This document shows positions 55,901 to 64,000 of a DNA stretch of 64,000 bases, in pieces. The stretch is from Lycorma delicatula. Taxonomy: Eukaryota > Arthropoda > Insecta > Hemiptera > Fulgoridae. The DNA is taken from NCBI RefSeq assembly GCF_047948215.1, contig NC_134455.1, forward strand, positions 347,557,842 through 347,621,841, given 5' to 3'. Every line of letters starts with the position of its first letter. Position 1 is the first letter of the stretch. Position numbers and translations under genes: made by a program. The notes beneath the pieces were generated by a model, which had not been told where the DNA came from, made no database searches, and worked only from the letters and a program-made list of their open reading frames with translations.

Positions 55901-56458
55901 GAATTAGAAAATCGTTCATGGAATGCTTTACGGACGACACCGCTATTTGTATTATTTTTGTTTTAATCGAAAATTGAAATATGAAAACTGATTTTTATAC
56001 CTAAACACCATTCAATACAAATCAAAAATTAAATGAAGAAGAATAATAATTATATAAGATGAATGCTCTATCGACTGCTAAATCGAAAGTTCCAACTAAT
56101 TACAGAATGTTACAGAATTAAAATTTTTATGATTGCAAAGTTTTATCTCGCCGATTAGTTGCTGTAAAAGAAAATAGTTCGCTGACATTAAACAGATTAA
56201 AAATCGTAAATGTATTTGACAAATAAATATTATTTTTTAGCATTATGCACAATGAAATCTTTTAATGCAACTTTTCATTTCATTTCAATGTCACGATAAG
56301 AGAGCACTGTACTTTAGACCACTTAAATAAATACTTTTTCTTTTTTTTTATATGTTAGTGTACCTGATAAGATTTCTTTTTAATATCATTTCCTTAAACT
56401 TTTATTAATGGATTTCTGGGTAATACACTTACAATTATTTGTTACATAATCTTTATTT
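55901..56458. other. AT-rich DNA, no gene
   Basis: Nothing recognised. Confidence 0.6.
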
Positions 56459-57160
56459 ATATTATTATATAAAGACAAAGAGGGTTATTATTCGGGATAA
56501 ACAAAAAAAAAATACTCGATCATTCGTAACCAAATTTTTACCTATGTTTCTTGGAATAACCGATAAGGTTTTTATAAATATTTCATCTGGAAAAATCTCG
56601 AACAACCAACCGATCGATTGTTTTCAAATTTTCAGGATACATTCGTATTATACCATGAAAGGTTTTAAACCATCCCCTAGCTCCCTTGAGGTTAAAATAT
56701 TAATCAAATTTACAACTTCATCCCCAAGAAGGGTGAAGTTGTAAATTAAAGATATTCATTAAGGTAAAAAGATTACCTTTTACTTAATTATTATTATATT
56801 TCTGCCTCAATGGCAAAGAAATTAGTTATGAATTTTTCATCGTCAAAGGTGTGTGTTCTTTATTTAGAATAATACTATTCTGTCTTGTAATTTATTTTTT
56901 TTCAGTTTTCTATAAAGCCTGAACACTTTAATTGTTATTTATCAGTATTATTCTCACAATTATGAGGATAATGAACAGTGCGGGAAACCAAGGAGCAGAG
57001 CTTTCTGAGTAGACGGGAATGGCGACCGAAGCGAGCTCTGCGGGTAGGCCCCAAGGAGCCCCTGAGCTGGCTCCGGGGTTCGCCTGGCCCTAACGTTCCA
57101 GGTTCTGACTGGACGGACCGGCTTCTCGTTAAAGCCCATCAGGGCTAGGAACGCCCAACA
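56459..57160 (-). repeat. Family G repeat, copy 2
   Basis: The reverse complement aligns with 57845-58580, including the GC-rich head (here 56975-57155, with gcgagctctgcggg) and the body (gaatttttcatcgtcaaagg, ttctgcctcaatggc). The plus ORF 56439-56744 is not supported. Confidence 0.8.
56707..56747. repeat. Perfect 14 bp hairpin inside family G copy 2
   Basis: aatttacaacttca (56707-56720) is repeated as tgaagttgtaaatt (56734-56747) around tccccaagaaggg. Other G copies have only one arm. Confidence 0.9.
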
Positions 57161-57419
57161 CGAATAAATAAAAGTTTATTTTATCAATTTGCTTTAAACA
57201 AAAAGAAAAATATTGATTCCCAGTTTTAATTTTTGATAGTCGTTATTAATGAACTAAATTTCACGGAAGTTTTTCTGATTTCTTAATTCGTGCTAACACT
57301 ATTGTAAATATAACATTAACATAATTTCAATAACATATGATGAAGGTTCAAATCTTATTCTATGGTCAGATACCTTGCCGTGTTATTGGTCGTTAAAAAA
57401 AGAAAGTAATAATTTTCTG
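57161..57419. other. AT-rich spacer
   Basis: Nothing recognised. Confidence 0.6.
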
Positions 57420-57835
57420 CTTATATATAACGATTTTCACCTTGTTTGGAACAAGTTACCCGACTAAAACTTACAGTTTATTATAACCATTCTTTGGTTT
57501 CAGGTTAGAAACGCTGATGTATCCATGTTTCATCGACTGTAATCAAAACGATGCAAAAGTTCCTTTATCTACGTTGATGGAACCCCAGACCGTGCTTAAA
57601 AATGTTTATTCGTTCACGCTTTTGATTGTGAGCAAATCTGTCAGCCATCTTGTAGACAATTTTTGTATTCGTGTAAAATATGATATATCCATTGATTTCT
57701 GATGCCTGTTGTGTTAGCGATCCCACGCGCTTTCAATTTTCTATCCTTCAACTTCATATCGTAGATTTTATCAATAATCTTTGCAGTTGTAACCTCAACA
57801 GATAGGGAACGCAGTCTTGTACTAATTTTTTTTTA
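57420..57835 (-). pseudogene. mariner transposase, N-terminal half to first catalytic Asp
   Basis: The minus strand reads IDKIYDMKLKDRKLKARGIA (second helix-turn-helix), YHILHE, and after a shift RERINIFKHGLGFHQR. It then reads LITVDETWIHQ, the first catalytic Asp in the VDETW context typical of mariner, and NLKPKNGY. The remaining catalytic half is absent; the sequence merges into AT-rich DNA below 57420. Frameshifts separate each block. The plus-strand ORF 57517-57702 is its shadow. This copy is complementary in coverage to the C-terminal mariner piece at 49578, but nothing shows they are one lineage. Confidence 0.8.
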
Positions 57836-57844
57836 CTAGTTTGT

Positions 57845-58566
57845 ATACAACCCGGCCCTGGTAGTATAGCCGGCTGGTCTAGCCAGAACCTGGACCCTCG
57901 GGGCTCAGGTCAGCAGAGAAAAATCGCGAAGCCATCGCAAGGGCTCCTCGGGGCCGAGGGGCCTACCCCATGGCCGCAGAGCTCGCTTCACTCACCAATC
58001 CCAATTTGCCGTTGAGCCCCGCGCCCTGGATCCCCGCACTGTACCTTATCCTCATGGTTGTGAGAATAATACTGGTAAATAATAATTATATTACTCAGGC
58101 TTTATAGAAACCTGAAAAAGAAACTAAATTACAAAAGTATAGTAACTATGGTAACTAAAGTACTCACACCTTTGACGATGAAAAATTCATAGCTTATTTC
58201 TCTGTCAAGGTGGCAGAAATATAATAATGAAGTAAAAGGATTAATCTTTCTTTTTTTTAATGAATATCTTTTAATTCATAACTTCACCGCCAAGGGGGCT
58301 AGCGTGGTGAAACCTTCCCTGGGATAACAGGAGTTTATCCTGCAAATTTGAAAGTAATAGATCGGTTGGTTCTCGCGTGATGCGATAACAGACAGACAAA
58401 TTTTATATATATTTATTTATTTTTTTATTTTTTTTTTGAGATGAAATATCTCTGAAAACCTTCTCACTGATGCCAACAAACATGGGTAAAAATTTGGTTG
58501 CGATTGATCGTATAGTTTTTTTGTTTATGCCGAATAAACTAAAACCCTCTTCCTCTTTATATAATA

Positions 58567-58580
<14 letters not shown>
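57845..58580 (+). repeat. Family G repeat, copy 3
   Basis: The GC-rich head (57850-58040: ggccgcagagctcgcttcac, ctggatccccgcactgtacc) and AT-rich body match copies 1 and 2. The head includes tagccggctggtctagcc, vaguely tRNA-like. The end (58435-58560) matches the start of copy 2 in reverse complement. Confidence 0.8.
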
Positions 58581-58619
<39 letters not shown>

Positions 58620-58625
58620 TACATA
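58569..58625. repeat. Compound (TA)n(CA)n microsatellite
   Basis: TA repeats followed by CA repeats at the end of family G copy 3. The ORF 58403-58624 (-) translates it as YIYIYI and is spurious. Confidence 0.95.
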
Positions 58626-59344
58626 TATTCCTTTGTCAGTTAGGCTACTACTTAGTATGTTTTTAAAAAATAAGTATAAAAAATAAATTAACTGATTTCT
58701 GGCCCAATATGGGAGGGGATTGTGTAATTACGTTAATTCTGGCAGGGTTATTTAATTTTTAAGCCAATGGTTTGTGTGAGTGTGTGTGTGTGTATTTTAT
58801 CAGTCTTGGAGCTTATACAAAAAAAAATTAGATGATAATTAAATTACAAAAACACAGATTTTTTAATTTTCAAGTTTTGCTGTTCGCAAACTGAATCGAT
58901 TTCAGGGGTTCCTTTTTGTCTCTATAGACCACATCATTTTTTGCCAAATATTTGAAGATATTGTCTGTCTAATCGATTTGAAGTTGTGTTTCTGTGTATT
59001 GTTTTATCGTTATTATTGCTTAATATCTATTTTATGAGCGATTGTCTTGTTAAAAATTTTGTGAAAGTTTTCTAGAGGTTGGGGAAAATTTGCGAATTTT
59101 TCATTTTAAACTTTATGCTTAGATAATTTAAATAACTTTCTTTGAAAAAAGTAGCTCTTAATTCATACAATTTCACCAAATAAATTTCAACTTTTTTTAT
59201 CCTTACATTGGAAAATTGCAATTACACAATTTTTTTTCTTATTTATTACTTTTTTTAAGAATGTCTGAGCCGGAAGTAGCAGTACATTTATAATAATTAT
59301 ACAGAGACACACATATGATTTTCTTATCATACATGTTTTCAAAT
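58626..59344. other. AT-rich DNA with a (TG)n run near 58776-58792
   Basis: No gene recognised. Confidence 0.6.
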
Positions 59345-60110
59345 TTTTACTTCCCCGTCTGAATAGCGTTATAGCTCTAGAAAGTATTATAATCGATCCA
59401 GTTTGGGGATATGCGGTTTTCACTGGATCTTGACGTTCTGCAATGTAAGGAACCCAAAAACCGGATGGAAATTTTCCAGATGTTAATGTACGTGTGTGTG
59501 TGTTTGTTCGTTCGGTTTTGGCCTCTAAATCACCTTATATTTCCAGAACTGCTGGACCAATTTTACCAAACTCGGTCAGATTACTTCTATACGTGGAGGA
59601 TTGTGCCATTAAATTTTCAACTTAAAAGGTCAAGAGGGTGAGGCTGTTGAGCAAGGTCACCCTCATTAGCTCGAAATTTCGCCTCATTAAGGTCATATTT
59701 TTCTTAGGTACATTTATTAACGGTAAAAAAAATTACAATATTTGCAAAAATACTTCTGCAAAATCGCACCCCACCCAAAAAAATGCTGTAGTCGCCCGCT
59801 ATGTTGTGGCGTCACAGGTGATCGGTAGAATTAAATAAATGAATAATATTAAAAGTGTAAAAAAGTGGCTCGGTCTGGCTTGGTCTAGAATTCGATCGTC
59901 CGGTCGACTCGGTTCCTGGTGCGTTAAGCCTCGCGGCTACACCAGTCTGCCGACCGTACACGGAGAAATTTTTTCTATTTTAAGTTGTGACATTACATTA
60001 GTTTAGTTAGTACCGACCGTCCCCGCTAGTATCGCCACAACCGCGCGAATTAAATAGGGTATGCAAGAGCGCTTTAGTTAGTATCGTTGAATTAAAGAAA
60101 CGAATAATAT
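59345..60110 (-). repeat. Family E repeat, copy 3
   Basis: The reverse complement follows copy 1: terminal gctctagaaagtatta, the ccggatggaaattttccaga block, a gtgtgtgtgtgtttgttcg run, caaaatcgcaccccac, and the tRNA-like head (59860-59965). A further 100 bp segment at about 60003-60110 precedes the head in element orientation and recurs alone at 61521-61620. Confidence 0.85.
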
Positions 60111-60339
60111 TATATTTAAATAAAATGATAAATATTTTAAATTAAGTTGTGTGTAAGCTGTGCATCTGAAACAGCCCACAGTTGTCAGATTAATTTTATA
60201 GCTGTAGTTTGTAAGCGCGAAGTTTTAATCGCTTGCAAAAAATATCCTGAACCGGGCTTTTATGAATATTTTGTTGACAACGAACTGAACGTTTGCACTT
60301 CGTTGGAAAGATAGCGGAATTCTTTCTGTGTTTTTATTG
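60111..60339. other. Spacer, nothing recognised
   Basis: Possibly 3' sequence of the transposase relic that follows on the minus strand. No motif. Confidence 0.5.
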
Positions 60340-60535
60340 TTTTAGATTACCTGGTAAGTATCCTTTCAAAAACGCGTCCGGTTCCGTAAACTGTTTATAT
60401 CACTTGCGCACGCTTTTGTCGCGCGGATAACTTCTATACATGACTTGCGTATAATTTCTTTGTCCGATAGTCACTGATTTTGTTTCTACGAACCGGTATA
60501 TGCCCCGTGATTTCTCTTGCGACGACGCCATGGTG
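60340..60535 (-). pseudogene. DUF4817-type helix-turn-helix fragment of a Tc/mariner transposase
   Basis: The minus strand from an ATG at about 60532 reads MASSQEKSRGIYRFVETKSV, then QRNYTQVMYRSYPRDKSVRK, a stop, and YKQFTEPDAFLKGYLPG. The FxETKS...QRxY...P...VxxWYxxF layout is that of the DUF4817 DNA-binding domain at the N terminus of insect transposases like those at 8990-9840 and 47130-48260. Only this first domain is present and one stop (replacing the usual Trp) breaks it. A domesticated short gene is unlikely given the stop. Confidence 0.75.
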
Positions 60536-60969
60536 CTGAAGACTGGGTTGATAAAACCAACGGAGTCTAACCCAACTGCTATCTGACTGAGAATGTGTAA
60601 ACTACAAACCTAATTATTTTCGCTTCAAGATTACGCATAATATACGTTATTGAGCCCTGCAAAATAAAAAATATATTCGTTTTTGATACCTCGGTATATT
60701 CATATCAATTTATATTATGCGGTATGAGGTATTGAAGAAGTTAGTGTGGCAAATATTTTATATACTGTTTCCGCTTAACGGCGGATATTTGACCCTGCCC
60801 CCTATTATTATACTATTTAAATCCATAAGATATTTTATGTTATGAATTTAAATGTTACTCGTGGACACATTTAAAAATTAATATTCCAATTGTCCAGTAA
60901 AATTAAAAAAAAATCCATTATCTAATATCCAAATGGCGTTAGACAAACAAATAAAACAATAAATCAATA
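60536..60969. other. No recognised feature
   Basis: 60536-60600 may be the 5' flank of the transposase relic; the rest is AT-rich. Confidence 0.55.
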
Positions 60970-61755
60970 AGTCCTTTTTAATTCCTCGTACGAAGTAAAA
61001 AGGAAGTATTGTGATCGCGAAAAATTTCGGTTTTCAGATTTCAACGGAAATATCCATTTTGAACATCCCTGAATCCATTTTGACTAGTTTCCGCGTGACG
61101 TCTGCACATATCTCGCATAACTCAAAAACGATTAGCCGTAGGTTGTTGAAATGTTGGATTTAGGACTGTTGTAACATGTAACTGTACACTTCCCCTTTTG
61201 ATTGCAATCGATTGGACCAAAACTGTCCAAAATAGCCCAAGATCCAAAAAATTTGGATTTTGGAAATTTTCTTCAGTACAGTAGTAATAAGCCCTTATTA
61301 ATAGCTTTTCAACGATATGTTATAAGTGGTATTTATTTTCATCGGTTCCAGAGTTATAGCCAAATAAAATTTTAATTAATGAAATATTTTGATCTTACAA
61401 GATGAAGGCAGGTCGGTTCGAATTCGACTTTATATCCTTTTCTGTTTAACTTTTTTTTAATTTAAATATATTGATTTATTAATAATTACTAATTTCTGAT
61501 TATAAAATTCTTTTACAATAGTTAGTGTCGACCGTCGCCGGTAGTACCGCCACAACCGCGCGAATTAAATACGTTATGCGCGAGCGCTTTAGTTAGTATC
61601 GTTGAATTAAAGAAACGAATAACAATAAAAAAAAATATCAGAAGTTGTTATTGAAATAAATTTTTATGTATTTTTCATTTTAAAAAATGTGTATATATAA
61701 TTTAATAGGCGTACAACGAAGTCATATAGTGTCCACATCAGAGTTTTTATAATTA
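60970..61755 (-). repeat. Family B repeat, copy 4, with a 100 bp insertion
   Basis: The reverse complement matches copies 1 and 3 (gattgcaatcgattggacc, cagagttatagccaaata, aggcgtacaacgaagtcat, tgtccacatcag). A foreign segment at 61521-61620 interrupts it. Only the right-hand arm of the hairpin is retained. Confidence 0.85.
61521..61620 (-). repeat. 100 bp E-head segment inserted in family B
   Basis: Nearly identical to about 60003-60110 and the window end (63943 onward): gtcgaccgtcgccggtagta, accgcgcgaattaaata, gcgctttagttagtatcgtt. Flanked by acaata at 61515-61520 and 61622-61627, a possible 6 bp duplication. Confidence 0.75.
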
Positions 61756-62252
61756 AGCAATAAATTTACATTTGTCTTTGTAATACTTAATGATTTATTG
61801 TTGATAATTTTTTTTTAAATTTCAAACGTGTATTTTTAATTTGTTTTCGTGTTTTGTTTATTCATGTTAGTCGCCTATGACGTACATTATTAGTGAAATA
61901 TTGTTATTCCACTACAACTATGATAAAAAAGACGGAAGTTTAGAAAAAAATAACGCAATAATCGGTTTTTTTTTGTAACTATAAAATCAAAGGAAAAAAT
62001 TATCTTAGTTTTCATCAGTTGTTTTCTTATCCAGTAGTGATCATTCGGTTATCTTTTTATGTATGCGTTGGGATTACAGTTGGCCGGTTTCAGGATAAAA
62101 TTTCACAAGGTTTTTTTATTCCTATATAGTAAGATTTCAAAATATAAAGGTAATGGTTTATATCTTAGATATTTTCAGCTTTTTGAAAAAGAACCTATGG
62201 ATTCGTAACGATCAGTATCGTGCGAGTTATAAGCCGTGAAGGTTCTAAGAGG
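61756..62252. other. AT-rich DNA, no gene
   Basis: Nothing recognised. Confidence 0.6.
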
Positions 62253-62267
62253 AAGGCTTTTGTATTT

Positions 62268-62453
62268 CGGACTTGAATACTAGATCGTGGATATCGGTGT
62301 TCTTTGGTGGTTGGGTTTCAATTAACCACACACCTCAGAAATGGTCGAACTGAGAATGTACAAGACTACACTTCATTTACACTCATACATATCATCCTCA
62401 TTCATCCTCTGAAGTATTATCTGAACGGTAGTTACCGGAGTCTAAACAGGAAA
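62268..62453 (+). mobile_element. SINE-1 copy, 5'-truncated, 15 bp target duplication
   Basis: Flanked by identical aaggcttttgtattt at 62253-62267 and 62454-62468. It starts within the body (acttgaatactagatcgtgg), so the tRNA head is missing. 5' truncation is expected of target-primed reverse transcription. It ends gtctaaacaggaa with a very short A-tail. Confidence 0.95.
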
Positions 62454-62468
62454 AAGGCTTTTGTATTT

Positions 62469-62914
62469 AATTAAACTAAATAAATTTTCGATAATTGAAA
62501 AAATGTTCAAAAATCATAGTAATTGATCAAAGTTTTTTTTTTAATTGCCTTTGATTTTTTTAGATTATGGATCTTTAAAAGTTTTTTTGGGGTTATTCTT
62601 GGAATAATTACAAAACCATTGCGTCATTCTCCCGCCACAATTTCCGTTCAGTCCATCTTCTGCAGGCCTTTCCGCGATAGTATCTTTAAGTCTAGCAGTA
62701 ATACGCTACGCCTGGTGGGCCGTAGTTTGATGGAGGTAGTTGCATTATCTTTAACAAAGAGAATTGCATAGGAAGGCCGAAGCAGTTGCCTCTCGCCAGT
62801 TTATTCAGATAAAAACAGTAGTCAGTCATTTTTCTAAATCTTCACTGTTCTTGAAATGCTTTCTTTCTAATAAAAGATTTTCTTTTACTAAAACAATATT
62901 ATTCTGTCGATGAG
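62469..62914. other. Unassigned, GC-richer patch at 62600-62800
   Basis: The plus ORF 62523-62771 has no motif I recognise and no relation to other repeats here. Confidence 0.45.
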
Positions 62915-64000
62915 TTTACTTTCCCGTCTAGATAGGGCTATAGCAGAGCGATAGCTGTTGAAGGGAAAGTATTGTAACCGGTCCAATTTGGCCATATGCG
63001 GTTTTCACCAGACCTTGACGTTTTGACACCTCTCTCTCTTTTTTTTTAGTTCCGGAACGAACCACCGTATGGTATTACTTGAGAGGATGATATGTATGAA
63101 TATAAATGAAGTGTAGTCTTATACAGTCTCAGGTCGATCATTCCTGAGATGTGTGGTTAATTGAAACCCAACCACCAAAGAACACCGGTGTCTACGATCT
63201 ACCACTTAAATCCGTATAAAAGTAACTGCCTTTATTAGGATTTGAACTGTCGACTTCGAAATCAGTTGATTTTCGATGACGAGTTTACCGCTAGACCAGC
63301 TCGGTGGGACGTTTTGACACGAATAGAACCCAAAAAATCGGATGAAAATTTTCTGGATGTTAATGTTCGTATTTACGCGCGCATTTCTGTGTATTTCTCT
63401 TTCACTCTCTCTCACTCTCTTTCTCTCTCTCTCTCTCTGCGAGTGTGTGTGTGTTCAGTGTCTCGGACTTTAAATCACATTATACCTTCAGAACTACCGG
63501 ACAGATTTTGACCTAACACGATCAGATTACTTCTATATGTGGGGCATCGATGCCGTTAAATTTTCAAAATAAAAGTTCAAGGGGCTGAATCTGTAAAGCA
63601 AAGTCACCCTGAGTATTTCAAGATTTCGCCTGATTAATTTCATATTTTTCTAAGGCGCATTTATTAACGATTAAAAAATAACAATATTTGCAAAAATTGT
63701 TTTGCAAAATCGCACCCCACCCTAAAAAATGCTGTAAACTACTGCTAATTTGTGACGTCACAGGTGAACGGTAGAATTAAATAAAATAATAATTATATGT
63801 AAAGTGTAAAAAAATAACTCGGTCTGGCTTGATTTCGAATTCGATCGCCTGGTCGATTCGGATCCTGGTGCGTTAAGCCTCGCGGCTACACCTGTCCGCC
63901 GACCGTGCACGAAGACATTTTTCTGTTTAAGGTGAAAAATTACATTAGTTTAGTTAGTCCTAACCATCCTTGCTAGTACCGCCACCCCCGTACGAATTAA
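62915..64000 (-). repeat. Family E repeat, copy 4, split by a SINE and running off the window
   Basis: The reverse complement follows copies 1 and 3. The SINE at 63030-63307 interrupts it. A (TC)n(GT)n run (63395-63455) occupies the place where other copies have short CA/GT runs. The tRNA-like head is at about 63820-63925 and the extra 100 bp segment starts at 63943. Confidence 0.85.
63030..63307 (-). mobile_element. SINE-1 copy with CT-rich tail, 13 bp target duplication
   Basis: Flanked by identical gacgttttgacac at 63017-63029 and 63308-63320 inside family E. The tail side is ctctctctc plus a T-run (63030-63048). Its 3' body differs from the other copies between 63050 and 63085 (ccggaacgaaccaccgta), marking a SINE subfamily. 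Confidence 0.93.

Noticed and set aside
58403..58624. ORF beginning MYVCVCVYIYIYIYIYI
   Set aside because: It translates a (TA)n(CA)n microsatellite and family G sequence; not a gene.
1..64000. CRISPR arrays, bacterial operons, ribosome binding sites
   Set aside because: No regularly spaced identical short repeats and no prokaryotic gene organisation were found; spaced repeats here are SINEs and microsatellites.

Overview
This 64 kb window looks like intergenic DNA from a large, AT-rich insect nuclear genome. I found no host protein-coding gene, rRNA, genuine tRNA, CRISPR array or prokaryotic operon. The evidence is dense layers of eukaryotic mobile DNA: LINE reverse transcriptases, Tc1/mariner-type, pogo/Tigger-like and piggyBac transposases, pol III-type SINEs, foldback elements and microsatellites, almost all frameshifted or truncated. 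The mixture fits a repeat-rich arthropod. A hemipteran is a plausible guess from memory of similar repeats, but it is not proven here.

Layout. 1-13 kb: an RTE-like LINE tail (866-1331), an R1-like LINE tail (about 3650-4680), repeat families E (with a tRNA-like head) and F, a small inverted-repeat element (3416-3519), an unidentified GC-richer block with minus-strand ORFs (7221-7861), a Tc/mariner-type transposase relic (8990-9840) and a family B copy that folds into a long hairpin (11.6-12.65 kb). 13-19 kb: three overlapping DNA-transposon relics (13.8-15.65 kb), a SINE, a family A copy and a LINE relic with three recognisable reverse-transcriptase motifs. 19.5-23 kb: a 3.2 kb element inserted into a family H repeat, carrying a decayed, full-length-sized gene of a recurrent cysteine-containing protein family of unknown function. 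24-31.7 kb: SINEs, a GC-rich element with long direct repeats, LINE tails, and a piggyBac-like transposase relic.

33-44.6 kb: LINE relics, a young 5'-truncated R1-like LINE with target-site duplication and poly(A) (36822-38979), a Tc3-like fragment, a 414 bp foldback MITE, and a Tigger-like element broken by a SINE and a LINE tail. 45-55 kb: further copies of H, B, A and F, a 1 kb GC-rich family R inserted inside F, two transposase relics, and a Tc3-like transposon with both 28 bp terminal inverted repeats and a SINE nested in its coding region. 55-64 kb: a jockey-like RT relic, an inverted pair of family G repeats, mariner and DUF4817-type relics, and more B and E copies with SINE insertions.

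The insertions date one another. Families A, B, E, F and H and the DNA transposons are old hosts. The tRNA-derived SINE (10 copies, 6 with target duplications identical over 11-18 bp) and the R1-like LINE are the youngest arrivals. Several repeats have an empty counterpart elsewhere in the window, so insertion boundaries can be read directly. Family letters (A, B, E, F, G, H, R, SINE-1, SINE-2) are my own labels.
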